Source: Sciscionella marina DSM 45152 (GTDB taxonomy: Bacteria > Actinomycetota > Actinomycetes > Mycobacteriales > Pseudonocardiaceae). Taken from it: 64,000 nt of DNA. The notes below the pieces were generated by a model. That model was not told where the DNA came from and made no database searches. It saw nothing but the letters and a program-made list of their open reading frames with translations. This document shows positions 17,239-25,039 of the stretch, piece after piece. The position numbers and the translations under genes were made by a program. Within the stretch, counting starts at the first letter, position 1. Every line of letters starts with the position of its first letter. The stretch is taken from positions 62,001 to 126,000 of the forward strand of contig NZ_KB905385.1 in NCBI RefSeq assembly GCF_000379465.1, given 5' to 3'.

Positions 17239-17984
17239 AGTCCGACGGTCTCCGCGCACAGTGCGCGCGCGGCATCCACGGTTTCGGTGAGGTTTCCCGG
17301 AACCGCCGCGGTGAACAGCTCGTCGATCCCGCTCAGTCCGGCGCGGGCGAGCAGGGTTTTCTCGTTGGTGACCCATTCCCCGTGCGCGGCGAGCGCCGCG
17401 TGCGCGGACTGACTCGCCGCCTGCGCGAGCAGCCCGAGGCACTGGGCGAGCCTGCCGTACGGTGCATGGTTCGCGCGGGCGTAGGTGAACAGCAGATCCG
17501 CGCTGCCCCACCACACTTTCGGCGCGTTCTCCCGCAGTGGTTCGGGGTAAACCGGTCGCGGTAGTTCGCCACGCAGCACCTTGTTGATCGCGAGCTCGCC
17601 GACGATCAGATAGGACGGGATCCCGGCGAGGTGGAACAGCAGCGGTTCGATGTGGAACCGTCCGGCTTTCGCTTTCTCCAGTTCGCGCTCCACCACGTCG
17701 AGATCGCGGTAGTGCACATCCACCTGGTGTCCCTCGGGCTGGACCCAGGCGCCGCCGTTGAACACGCCGCCGCCCCAGCCGCCGAGCTCGGAGACCTCGC
17801 CGGGCCAGCCGAGCGCGCGCAGGTGCTCCGGATCGAACTCGCCCCGGTAGTAGATCGCCAGATCCCAGTCGCTGTCCGGGCGATTGGTGCCCTGCGCCCG
17901 GGAACCGCCGAGGGTGACCGCTTCCACGAGGGGCAGCCCGGCCAGTCGTCCGGCGATCCGTTCCAGGAATCCGTTCTCGTCCAT
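17235..17984 (-). CDS. Nucleotidyltransferase-domain protein
   Basis: 249 residues. The N-terminus has a minimal nucleotidyltransferase fold: VEAVTLGGSRAQGTNRPDSDWDLAIYY gives the helix-turn GGSRAQG and the metal-binding DxD-like pair S-D-W-D (around residue 44). The C-terminal half is helical, with several Ala/Leu-rich segments. Such proteins transfer a nucleotide to a small molecule or protein; kanamycin-type resistance enzymes and MNT antitoxins belong here. No HEPN partner is adjacent, so a toxin-antitoxin role is not supported. The stop codon overlaps that of the convergent DmpA-like gene (CTAG). The ATG just before the domain is used. Confidence 0.72.
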   Translation of the reverse strand: MDENGFLERIAGRLAGLPLVEAVTLGGSRAQGTNRPDSDWDLAIYYRGEFDPEHLRALGWPGEVSELGGWGGGVFNGGAWVQPEGHQVDVHYRDLDVVERELEKAKAGRFHIEPLLFHLAGIPSYLIVGELAINKVLRGELPRPVYPEPLRENAPKVWWGSADLLFTYARANHAPYGRLAQCLGLLAQAASQSAHAALAAHGEWVTNEKTLLARAGLSGIDELFTAAVPGNLTETVDAARALCAETVGL

Positions 17985-18048
17985 ACGGTGATCGTGACAC
18001 GGAACGGCAACCGGTTCGTTGCCGCGGCGACGGCGTGATCGTGTTCTA

Positions 18049-18333
18049 ATGAGCGGCATGGAACGAGCCGTCGCGCCGACGATCCGGGGCCGCTGTCTAC
18101 GCGCGGCGCGAAGGGACGTGGTGATCGGCGCGATCGTGCTGATCATGGGCATCGTGCTGGTGATCGCGAATCCGGTCTGGTCCTCGGGTGTGGTCGCGCT
18201 GTGCGGGATCGCGGTGCTGCTGAACGGGCTCGCGCACCATGTGCTCGGGGACAAGGGCGCGAAGGCCGCGCGGGCCGTGGCCTGGCTTGCGGTGCTCGCC
18301 GCCGCGGTGTTCGCGGTGCTCTACCTGATCTGA
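18049..18333 (+). CDS. Small membrane protein of unknown function
   Basis: 94 residues (91 if the second ATG at 18058 is used). Two or three hydrophobic stretches are clear: VVIGAIVLIMGIVLVIANPVW, SGVVALCGIAVLLNGLAHHV and VAWLAVLAAAVFAVLYLI. Basic residues precede the first. This looks like a small inner-membrane protein with a cytoplasmic N-terminus. No family is recognised. The last 13 bases overlap the 3' end of the convergent monooxygenase gene. Confidence 0.55.
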   Translation: MSGMERAVAPTIRGRCLRAARRDVVIGAIVLIMGIVLVIANPVWSSGVVALCGIAVLLNGLAHHVLGDKGAKAARAVAWLAVLAAAVFAVLYLI

Positions 18334-19472
18334 TCGGTGCCCGCCGGGATCGCGCGCGCGGCACGCAGCCGGGCATCGGCGAACCTCCGTGACCGGCCGA
18401 GTACCCGTAGCAGGGTGGCGCGCGGACGGTCGGCGAGGTCGTTGAGCTGTCCGACCCGGTAGGAGAACCGCTGGGTGCGGGCGATGAGCGGGCGTTCCCG
18501 CGTTTCCCACTGGCGAAGCCGGTCCTCCAGGGTTCCCGCGCCGTGGGTGACCGTGTGCGCGAGCCCGGCCGCGGCCAACATCGCGCAGCCACCGCCCTGC
18601 CCGAGATACGGCGGCTGGGCGTGCGCGGCATCGCCGAGGACCGCCACTCTGCCCGCGGACCAGGAACGCAGGTCGAGGCATTCGAACTCGTCCCATCGTG
18701 GCGCGGCGCCGAGCTCCCGCAGCAGCGGTTCCGCCTGCGGGAACGCGGAGATCCAGGGTTCCTGCGGGACCGGATCACCGATGGCGGAGATGTCGTTTTC
18801 CGGGCAGACGAGCGCGATGTACAGATCGGTGGCGCTGCTCGGGGTGTAGAGCAGGAAGCGGTTGCCGGACAGGAACTCGATGTAGTCCTCGGCGTCTTCG
18901 GTGGGAACCAGTCCCGGGGTGCGCGGGATCAGGAACCGGGCGCAGCGCTGGCCGAGCGCCCGCCTGCCGCGCAGCAGGCCGAGTCCGTCCCGCAACCGGG
19001 ACCCGGCGCCGTCCGCGGCCACCACGAGATCGGCCCGGTGCCGGGTGCCGTCGGCAAGTTCGAGCACCCCGGAAGGCTCGGCGCGGACCGCGGTCGAACC
19101 GGTCACGATCCGCACCCCGGCCGTGCGCGCGGCGTCCAGCAGGGCGTTGATGAGCCGTTCGCGCAGCACCGTGAGCACCTCGACGCCGCCCGGCCGGTTG
19201 ATCGGGATCCGGCTGAGCACCCGGTCGCGATGGTCGCGGGTCTGGATGAAACCGCCGTGGTGGGCGCCGTCCACGGTCTGTTCCAGGACCCCGAGTTGCG
19301 CGAGCACGGCGAGACCGTTGCTCCACAGGTAAATCCCGGAACCGAAGGCGCGCAAGGATTCCTCGCGTTCGTGCAGCCGGACGGACCAGCCGTGGCTGGC
19401 GAGCGCGGCCGCGACGGTGAGGCCGCCGATACCGCCGCCGGCGATCTCGGCATGGCCGGTGTATGCGGGCAT
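18321..19472 (-). CDS. FAD-dependent aromatic-ring monooxygenase (PqsH/AqdB-like)
   Basis: 383 residues, class A flavoprotein monooxygenase. The N-terminal AEIAGGGIGGLTVAAALASHG is the GxGxxG FAD fold. DLVVAADGAGSRLR is the DG motif near residue 155 and VAVLGDAAHAQPPYLGQGG is the GD motif near 290. Single-component enzymes of this type hydroxylate aromatic rings with NAD(P)H and O2. It is divergent from a MarR gene, with an HOD-family dioxygenase beyond that. This pairing parallels alkylquinolone-degrading clusters, where such an enzyme 3-hydroxylates the quinolone before ring cleavage. The substrate is inferred from context only. The ATG at 19472 directly precedes the Rossmann strand. Confidence 0.84.
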   Translation of the reverse strand: MPAYTGHAEIAGGGIGGLTVAAALASHGWSVRLHEREESLRAFGSGIYLWSNGLAVLAQLGVLEQTVDGAHHGGFIQTRDHRDRVLSRIPINRPGGVEVLTVLRERLINALLDAARTAGVRIVTGSTAVRAEPSGVLELADGTRHRADLVVAADGAGSRLRDGLGLLRGRRALGQRCARFLIPRTPGLVPTEDAEDYIEFLSGNRFLLYTPSSATDLYIALVCPENDISAIGDPVPQEPWISAFPQAEPLLRELGAAPRWDEFECLDLRSWSAGRVAVLGDAAHAQPPYLGQGGGCAMLAAAGLAHTVTHGAGTLEDRLRQWETRERPLIARTQRFSYRVGQLNDLADRPRATLLRVLGRSRRFADARLRAARAIPAGTDQIR

Positions 19473-19630
19473 GTGTCGTCCCTGGAGGTGGTTCGCCCCG
19501 CCGGACGCGGCGGGGAACGGAATCGGCCGGGAAACGGGCGGCGGCCCTGCCGGCCACGCGCACCGCCTCCGCCAGATCACGTCGGGTGACCTGGGACGAC
19601 GTCGAGCAGAATACGGCCGGGGGAGTTGTA

Positions 19631-19656
19631 TAGCAAGCTATGTACTTGGTTTGCTA
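19631..19656. promoter_or_regulatory. Candidate MarR operator between monooxygenase and marR
   Basis: TAGCAA (19631-19636) and TTGCTA (19651-19656) are inverted arms 14 bases apart, in the AT-richest part of the 215-base divergent region. The site is 31 bases before the MarR start and 158 bases from the monooxygenase start. MarR proteins bind AT-edged palindromes of about this size, typically over the promoter they control. Confidence 0.5.
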
Positions 19657-19687
19657 AGGTTTCTCCTGGTCAGGATGCCGATACCGG

Positions 19688-20182
19688 ATGGAGCGGGTGG
19701 TGGCGGAGCGAACCGGGGAGGATCCGATCGATCCGGCCATGGCCGTCGAATGGGCCGAGGCCTGCAACGGCATCTACCGCGTGCTCAAACGCGGGCGTGG
19801 CACCGTCGGGCGCGAGGGTGCGGGGGTGAACCTGACCGAATCCCAGGTGGCGATGCTCGAATCGGTCGCCAAGGCCGGGCCGCTGCCGGTCGGGGAGATC
19901 GCCCAGTCGGCGGGGCTGGCCCAGCCGACCGTGACCCGCATGCTCAACACGCTGGAGAACCGGGGGATCGTCCGGCGGGTGCCCAGCGCGCGCGATGACC
20001 GGGTCGTCCTCGTCGAGCTCACCGAACCGGGTGCACGGCTGTGGCAGGAAAAGCACGCGCTGCTGCGCGAATTCCAGCGTGATGCGCTGCAGCGGTTCGC
20101 CGCGGAGCGCAGGCCCGAGGTCGTGGCCATGCTGGGTGAACTCGTCCGCATCATCGAGGATCAGATCGGCGGGCGCGATTAG
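19688..20182 (+). CDS. MarR-family transcriptional regulator
   Basis: 164 residues. The winged helix-turn-helix runs from LPVGEIAQSAGLAQPTVTRMLNTLENRGIV (about 68-97), and the wing SARDDRVVLVELTEPG follows. Flanking helices form the usual dimer interface. It lies between a divergent FAD monooxygenase and a downstream HOD-type dioxygenase. The simplest reading is a ligand-responsive repressor of that aromatic-degradation cassette, probably acting at the inverted repeat 31 bases upstream. Known alkylquinolone clusters use other regulator families, so this pairing is unusual if the substrate inference holds. Confidence 0.85.
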   Translation: MERVVAERTGEDPIDPAMAVEWAEACNGIYRVLKRGRGTVGREGAGVNLTESQVAMLESVAKAGPLPVGEIAQSAGLAQPTVTRMLNTLENRGIVRRVPSARDDRVVLVELTEPGARLWQEKHALLREFQRDALQRFAAERRPEVVAMLGELVRIIEDQIGGRD

Positions 20183-20189
20183 CGGATTC

Positions 20190-20217
20190 TTGACGACCGC
20201 CATCAATGCGACATACC
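20190..20217 (+). promoter_or_regulatory. Possible promoter before the dioxygenase
   Basis: TTGACG (20190-20195) and CATACC (20212-20217) are 16 bases apart in the 129-base gap between the MarR stop and the dioxygenase start. The -35 match is good and the -10 match weak. It would allow the dioxygenase to be transcribed separately from marR. Confidence 0.3.
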
Positions 20218-20311
20218 GTGGCCGCGGCCGACGACATTGTTCCGTATTTCCGGGGAGTGCCTGCCGTGCTCCCGGCCCGGTCCCGTTCGGGACGGAAAGG
20301 ACCCCAGGAAC

Positions 20312-21106
20312 ATGCTCAACACTGTCATCATCGACGGCTGGCCGATCGAGTACGTGGACTCCGGTGACCCCACCGCGCCCCCGTTGATCATGCTGCACGG
20401 CTGGGCCCAGGATCACCGGCTGTTCCGGCATCTCGAACCGCTGCTCGCCGAGCACTACCGGGTGCTGCGGGTCAATTTCCGCGGGCACGACGGACGGCTG
20501 ACCGATCGCGGGGACTTCACGGCCGAGGATCTGGCCTCGGACATTCTGGTCCTGATCGAGCGGCTGGGCCTCGAGGACGTGCGGCTGCTCTCCACCTCGC
20601 ACGGTTGCTGGGTGAACATCGACGTGCACGAACGCCTCGGTGAGTCGAGCCTGGGCCGCACCGTGGTGCTCGACTGGCTGATGCAGCCCTTCCCCGGTTT
20701 TCACAAGCAGATCCGCGAGGGCTGTGAACCGGAGACGCACGTGGCCGCGCGGCAGAGCCTGTTCGACGAATGGACCGAGGGCACCGACTGCCTCGACGTG
20801 CTCGATCACGTGAACCGCGAGATGACCTGGTTCGGCGGTCCGATGTGGATGCGTGCCTGCCGGGAGATCGAGAAGTCCTACGCCCACTGGGGAGATCCGC
20901 TGCGCCGGATGGCCGAACTCTCCGGGCGGCTGCGCGTGCGGCACATCTACTCGCAGCCGCTTTCCGCCGAATACCGCACCTTCCAGGAGGAGTTCGCCCG
21001 CGAACACCCGTGGTTCGATCCGGTGCACATTCCCGGGCAGACGCACTTCCCGACCCTGGAGAACCCGGCGGCGGTGGCCGAGGCGGTGCTGTCCTTCTAC
21101 GCCTGA
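20312..21106 (+). CDS. Cofactor-independent 2,4-dioxygenase of the HOD/AqdC family (alpha/beta-hydrolase fold)
   Basis: 264 residues. It matches 3-hydroxy-4-oxoquinaldine 2,4-dioxygenase along its length. LIMLHGWAQDHRLFRHL corresponds to the oxyanion-loop region, and LLSTSHGCWV carries Ser96 and His97 (HOD Ser101/His102). VVLDWLMQPFPGF holds Asp121 (HOD Asp126). RHIYSQP, EHPWF and GQTHFP near the end include His245, the equivalent of the catalytic base His251. These enzymes cleave N-heteroaromatic rings with O2, without metal or flavin, releasing CO. Thr95 replaces a His in HOD. The neighbours, a FAD monooxygenase and MarR, suggest a quinolone or quinaldine pathway. The ATG has CAGGAA upstream. 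The family call is strong, the exact substrate unknown. Confidence 0.85.
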   Translation: MLNTVIIDGWPIEYVDSGDPTAPPLIMLHGWAQDHRLFRHLEPLLAEHYRVLRVNFRGHDGRLTDRGDFTAEDLASDILVLIERLGLEDVRLLSTSHGCWVNIDVHERLGESSLGRTVVLDWLMQPFPGFHKQIREGCEPETHVAARQSLFDEWTEGTDCLDVLDHVNREMTWFGGPMWMRACREIEKSYAHWGDPLRRMAELSGRLRVRHIYSQPLSAEYRTFQEEFAREHPWFDPVHIPGQTHFPTLENPAAVAEAVLSFYA

Positions 21107-21127
21107 ACTGCTACGTCTGCGCAGTGC

Positions 21128-21844
21128 TCACTTGGCCGCGTTCTCCAGGATGGCATTGAGCTCCTTGGGGGTGACCCCGTTCGCCGCGATCTTGGCCTCG
21201 GCCAGTGCGCGCAGGTCGGCCTTGGCCCTGCGCCAGCGGGCGAGCTGTTCCTCCTCGGTGAGCCCGAACCCGCCGAGCATCAGCCCGCGCACCGTGTCCA
21301 TCGCGGTGTAGAGGAAGTTCTGCAGCTCGCGCAGCCAGGGTTTGCCGAGCGGGAAGCGCTGGGTGAAGCTCAGGATCGCGCTGGTCGCCATGGGCTCGAC
21401 CACGTTCATCTGCTCGCTCAGTTCGGGATCGGTGCGCGCGGCGAGCCAGAGTTCGGTGGTGGCGATGAAGACCGGTCCGTTGTGCGTCTCCCAGAGCAGT
21501 TCGAGCGCGGCGTCCAGGGGGTCGTTGGTCTTGCGGATGGTGGCCATCCGCTCGAAGGCTTCCTCGGCGCGGCGCATCGCCAGGTGCCGGATCGCGGCGA
21601 CGACCAGGCTGGCCTTGGTCTGGAAGTAGTGTGCCTGCGCGCCCCTGGTCACCCCGGCGCGTTCGACGACCTTCGCGGTGGTCATACCCGCGTAGCCGTA
21701 CTCGACGAGGCAGTCGATCGTGGCGTCGAGCAGCTTGCGGCGGGTCTCGGCGCGCCGCTCCGCCTGGGTGCGGCGCGGCCGCTGCTGGGCGAGTTTCGAC
21801 AAGCCCGACACCTCCTCCTCCGGGGCGTATAGCGAATCTACCAT
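21128..21844 (-). CDS. TetR-family regulator divergent from the mce operon
   Basis: 238 residues. The N-terminal helix-turn-helix occupies about residues 28-70 (RRKLLDATIDCLVEYGYAGMTTAKVVERAGVTRGAQAHYF), with the TetR signature. The C-terminal ligand domain is helical. The ATG at 21844 (MVDSLYAPEEE) is chosen; upstream codons would run through the divergent promoter region. It is convergent with the dioxygenase, 21 bases apart. Its head-on position to yrbE makes it the likely regulator of the mce operon, by analogy with TetR regulators of lipid-uptake operons such as KstR and Mce3R. The ligand is unknown. Confidence 0.84.
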   Translation of the reverse strand: MVDSLYAPEEEVSGLSKLAQQRPRRTQAERRAETRRKLLDATIDCLVEYGYAGMTTAKVVERAGVTRGAQAHYFQTKASLVVAAIRHLAMRRAEEAFERMATIRKTNDPLDAALELLWETHNGPVFIATTELWLAARTDPELSEQMNVVEPMATSAILSFTQRFPLGKPWLRELQNFLYTAMDTVRGLMLGGFGLTEEEQLARWRRAKADLRALAEAKIAANGVTPKELNAILENAAK

Positions 21845-21975
21845 CGAAACCGCCGGTAAGTTTCGAGATGCTCGTGCGCCCTGCGCTGGGCGAAGTAACC
21901 TCCCCGCGGCCAGCTCGTTTGACGGTACGAGACACCTTAGACACAACCACGTCAGCAGCCAAGCTTCTAGACATT

Positions 21976-21991
21976 CATGCACGAGTGCATG
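21976..21991. promoter_or_regulatory. Palindrome in the tetR/mce divergent region
   Basis: CATGCAC (21976-21982) and GTGCATG (21985-21991) are perfect inverted 7-bp arms around GA. With one mismatch on each side the symmetry extends to ten positions. It lies 67 bases before the first yrbE ATG and 131 bases from the tetR start. It is a candidate operator for the adjacent TetR protein. A related CATGC...GCATG palindrome, differently spaced, precedes the acyl-reductase gene at 36549. Confidence 0.5.
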
Positions 21992-22058
21992 TATCTTCTC
22001 GCACACCTTGTGGTCCCGGTCATAGAGACGCTACTCACCAGGCGGGAGGTCGCGGCGC

Positions 22059-22868
22059 ATGCTGGATGTGCATCCGCTCGAGCGTGGGCCGCTCGCCAGA
22101 ACGGTCTGGCAGATCGGCTCGATGATCGGATTCGCCGTGGTGACCGCTGCCTCGGCGGTGAAGGTTCTCGCGGGCCGCAGGCTGAACGTGCGCGAGACCT
22201 ATCAGCAGACCTGGTTTCTCGCCTCGGTGACGCTGCTGCCCACCCTGCTGGTCACGATCCCGCTCGGGGTGCTGATCGCGATCCTGGTCGGTTCGCTTGC
22301 CGGGCAGCTGGGTGCGCAGAACTACACGGGTGCGGTGGTCGGTTTCGTGATCGTCGGCCAGGTGGCGCCGTTGATCTGCGCGCTGATGATCGCGGGGGTG
22401 GGTGGTTCGGCGATCTGCGCGGATCTGGGTGCCCGCAAGATCCGCGAGGAGGTGGATGCGCTCGAGGTGATGGGGATCCCGAGCATCGACCGGCTGGTGG
22501 TGCCGAGGGTGATCGCCGCGGTCGTGGTGACCGTGCTGCTGGACAGCCTGGTGATGGTGGTCGGGGTCGGATCGAGCATGTTCGTGCAGACGATCGTGCT
22601 CGGCAACTCCTCGGGTGGGTTCCTGCAGACGCTGACCCAGTTCAGTCAGCCCGCGGATTTCTTCGTGGCCGCCGTCAAAGCAGCGGGGTTCGCGATCGCG
22701 GCCGCGGTCATCGCTTCGTACAAGGGACTGACCGCGCGGGGCGGTCCCGGTGGGGTCGGCGAGGCGGTGAACGAGACCGTGGTGCTCGCGTTCACCATGG
22801 TCTTCGTCATCAATGTGGTGCTCTCCGAGCTGTACCCGGTGCTGATCCCGGGAAAGGGGGAGTACTAG
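22059..22868 (+). CDS. yrbEA: YrbE/MlaE-family permease, first of two (mce operon)
   Basis: 269 residues with about five to six membrane segments. It shows the MlaE-family core GAQNYTGAVVGFVIVGQVAPLICALMIAGVGGSAICADLGARKIREEVDALEVMGI. The EExDA-LE-MGI loop is the EQ-like coupling element that contacts the MceG ATPase. Mce transporters import lipids such as sterols or fatty acids. GGGAGG precedes the ATG at a suitable distance. The next permease begins right after its TAG stop. No mceG ATPase is present here; it is normally encoded elsewhere in actinobacteria. Confidence 0.93.
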   Translation: MLDVHPLERGPLARTVWQIGSMIGFAVVTAASAVKVLAGRRLNVRETYQQTWFLASVTLLPTLLVTIPLGVLIAILVGSLAGQLGAQNYTGAVVGFVIVGQVAPLICALMIAGVGGSAICADLGARKIREEVDALEVMGIPSIDRLVVPRVIAAVVVTVLLDSLVMVVGVGSSMFVQTIVLGNSSGGFLQTLTQFSQPADFFVAAVKAAGFAIAAAVIASYKGLTARGGPGGVGEAVNETVVLAFTMVFVINVVLSELYPVLIPGKGEY

Positions 22869-23720
22869 ATGGCACTTCCCATGCGCCGGGTCGTCATGGT
22901 GCAAGGACGGCGGTTCGTGGACGCGCTGGCCGAGCTGGGCGATCAGTTCGTGTTCTATCTGCGCAGCCTCGGCGCGGTGCCCAAGGCGATCCGCTCCTAC
23001 TGGCAACAGGTCGTGGTGCTGATCGGGCAGATCAGTTTCGGTACCGCGAGCATGATCGCGGCGGGCGGCACGGTCGGCGTGGTGTTCGGGATGGCGTTCA
23101 TCACCAGTGCGCAGCTTGGTTTGGAGGGGCAGCGCGGGCTCGGGCTGATCGGGTTGACCCCGCTGACCGGGTTGCTCGGTTCGGTGGTCAACACCCGGGA
23201 GCTCGCCCCGCTGGTGGCCAGCATCGCGCTCGCGGCCAAGGTCGGAACCGGGTTCACCGCGCAGTTGGGCGCGATGCGGATCTCCGAGGAGGTCGACGCG
23301 CTGGAGAGCATGGCGGTGCGCTCACTGCCGTTCCTGGTGACCACCAGAATGCTCGCCGCGCTGATCTCGGTGCTGCCGCTGTATCTGCTGGGCCTGTTCG
23401 CCTCGTATCTGGCCACGTATCTGTCCATCGTGGTGCTCAACGGGCAGTCCTCGGGTACCTACGACTACTTCTTCCAGCTCATGCTCACCCCGCAAGACGT
23501 GGTCATCTCGGTGGCCAAGGCGTTGATCTTCGCGATCATCGTGACCCTGGTGCACTGCTACTACGGCTACACCGCGCGCGGTGGGCCCGAAGGTGTCGGC
23601 CGCGCCGCGGGACGAGCGCTGCGCACCAGCCTGGTCACGCTGGTCATCCTGGACATGATCCTCGCCTTCGCGTTCTACGGCATTCCGCCGAAACTGCCCG
23701 GGATCGGGGTGGGCGGCTGA
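22869..23720 (+). CDS. yrbEB: YrbE/MlaE-family permease, second (mce operon)
   Basis: 283 residues. It has the same fold as the preceding gene, with the core motif ELAPLVASIALAAKVGTGFTAQLGAMRISEEVDALESMAVRSLPFLV (about 114-160) and five or six membrane helices. It should form a heterodimeric permease with the first YrbE. The C-terminus carries TARGGPEGVGRAAGRALRTS, the conserved ending also seen in the first copy (TARGGPGGVG). The stop overlaps the first Mce start (TGATG), so translation is coupled. Confidence 0.93.
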   Translation: MALPMRRVVMVQGRRFVDALAELGDQFVFYLRSLGAVPKAIRSYWQQVVVLIGQISFGTASMIAAGGTVGVVFGMAFITSAQLGLEGQRGLGLIGLTPLTGLLGSVVNTRELAPLVASIALAAKVGTGFTAQLGAMRISEEVDALESMAVRSLPFLVTTRMLAALISVLPLYLLGLFASYLATYLSIVVLNGQSSGTYDYFFQLMLTPQDVVISVAKALIFAIIVTLVHCYYGYTARGGPEGVGRAAGRALRTSLVTLVILDMILAFAFYGIPPKLPGIGVGG

Positions 23721-25039
23721 TGGACGTCTCGAAGCGGCAGGTCTCCAGGCGCGTGCGGGCGCTGCGCGGGCTCGCGGTCGGGGCGGCGCTGCTGGTCGGT
23801 GGCGTATTCGCGGTGCTCGCCAGCATGGGCGGGCTGACCACGCTTCCGGTGATCAGCTCGGTGGTGGAAGTGTCCGGGAGCCCGCTCGCGGTCAATGCTC
23901 CGGTGCAGTACCGGGGGGTGGTCGTCGGCAAACTCAAGACCGTGGTGCCACTGGCCACCGGGCGCACCACGTCGCGGATCGAGATGCGCATCCAGCCCGA
24001 GCAGCTGCACCGGATCCCGTCCTCGGTACAGGTGCGCATCCTGCCCCGCACCGTGTTCGGCGACCAATTCCTCGACCTCGTCGATGTACGACCACACGCC
24101 ACGACCACCCTCACCGCGGGTTCCCGCATCGCCCCGGACCGCTCCAAGCAGACCGTGGACCTCTACGACTCGTACGAAAAGGCCTACGACCTCATCACCG
24201 GACTACGCCCCGCGCAGATCAACCAGGTGCTCACCTCGCTGTCCACACTGCTCGACGGCAGAGGCAACGAGATCGGCTCGCTGATCGACCGCGCCTACAA
24301 CGCTTCGGGCGAACTCATGCCGCTCACCGGCAAGATCAAGCCGACGGTGGAAGCCTTCGCGAACATGTCCGGCAAACTCCGGCAGGCCGCGCCGGACACC
24401 TACGGGGTACTGCGGAACGCCGTGGACCTGTCCCAGTTCGTGGCGCACCGCCAGGGCGATATCGCCGCGCTGCTCGCCGGTGGCGGGGCCGCGGCGGACC
24501 AGGGCACCGGGCTGCTCGCGCAGAACAAGGACAACATCATCCGGTTGCTGCACACCGGAAATCCGGTCGGGTCCACCTTCGCGACCTATCCGGAGGGCCT
24601 GCCGGACATGTTCAAGGCACTGGCCAATCTCGGTAACTCCACCGACGGGGTGAGCAACAAGACCACCATCCACGCCAACCGGATCGATCTGTACGACTCG
24701 AAGCCGTACACCTCCAAGGACTGCCCGCGCTATCCCGGGCTGGACGGGCCGAACTGCTCGGTGCCCGCTCCGCCCGATCTGCCGCTGCAGGGCGAACAGA
24801 GCCGCCCGCCGGGGGATGACCAGCTCGGCGGCGGGCAGCAGCGCACCGAGCCTCCGCAGAGCGAACCCCCGCAGAGCGAGACCCCGCAGACCGAGACTCC
24901 GCAGGATGAGACCGCGAAACTGCGCTCGCTGCTCCCGCAGATCACCGGTTCGAACGAGCAGCCGCCGAAATCCGTGGACGGCATCCTGCAGATGTACCTC
25001 GGCACCGCGCTGCGCGGATCAACGGTGGTGACCAGATGA
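23720..25039 (+). CDS. mceA: Mce protein A with Pro/Glu/Gln-rich C-terminal repeats
   Basis: 439 residues. One N-terminal membrane anchor (LAVGAALLVGGVFAVLASMGG) precedes an MlaD/Mce domain (VISSVVEVSGSPLAVNAPVQYRGVVVGKLKTV, about 37-68), then a helical Mce stalk. Near residues 377-398 lies a tandem five-residue repeat of the type PPQSE/TPQTE. An Ala/Leu-rich tail of about 40 residues follows. Mce proteins form a hexameric lipid channel across the cell envelope. The tandem repeat is encoded by 15-bp units and is not a general feature of Mce proteins. ATG overlaps the YrbE stop. Confidence 0.9.
   Translation: MDVSKRQVSRRVRALRGLAVGAALLVGGVFAVLASMGGLTTLPVISSVVEVSGSPLAVNAPVQYRGVVVGKLKTVVPLATGRTTSRIEMRIQPEQLHRIPSSVQVRILPRTVFGDQFLDLVDVRPHATTTLTAGSRIAPDRSKQTVDLYDSYEKAYDLITGLRPAQINQVLTSLSTLLDGRGNEIGSLIDRAYNASGELMPLTGKIKPTVEAFANMSGKLRQAAPDTYGVLRNAVDLSQFVAHRQGDIAALLAGGGAAADQGTGLLAQNKDNIIRLLHTGNPVGSTFATYPEGLPDMFKALANLGNSTDGVSNKTTIHANRIDLYDSKPYTSKDCPRYPGLDGPNCSVPAPPDLPLQGEQSRPPGDDQLGGGQQRTEPPQSEPPQSETPQTETPQDETAKLRSLLPQITGSNEQPPKSVDGILQMYLGTALRGSTVVTR
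24851..24910 (+). repeat. Four tandem 15-bp units inside mceA
   Basis: Four consecutive units, at 24851, 24866, 24881 and 24896, share the pattern CYCCGCAGANCGAG with a few substitutions. They encode the Pro-Gln-Ser/Thr-Glu repeats. In-frame tandem repeats of this size can vary in number between strains. Confidence 0.75.

Noticed and set aside
17235-17984. MNT/HEPN toxin-antitoxin reading of the nucleotidyltransferase gene
   Set aside because: No HEPN partner is adjacent, and the protein is much longer than typical MNT antitoxins.
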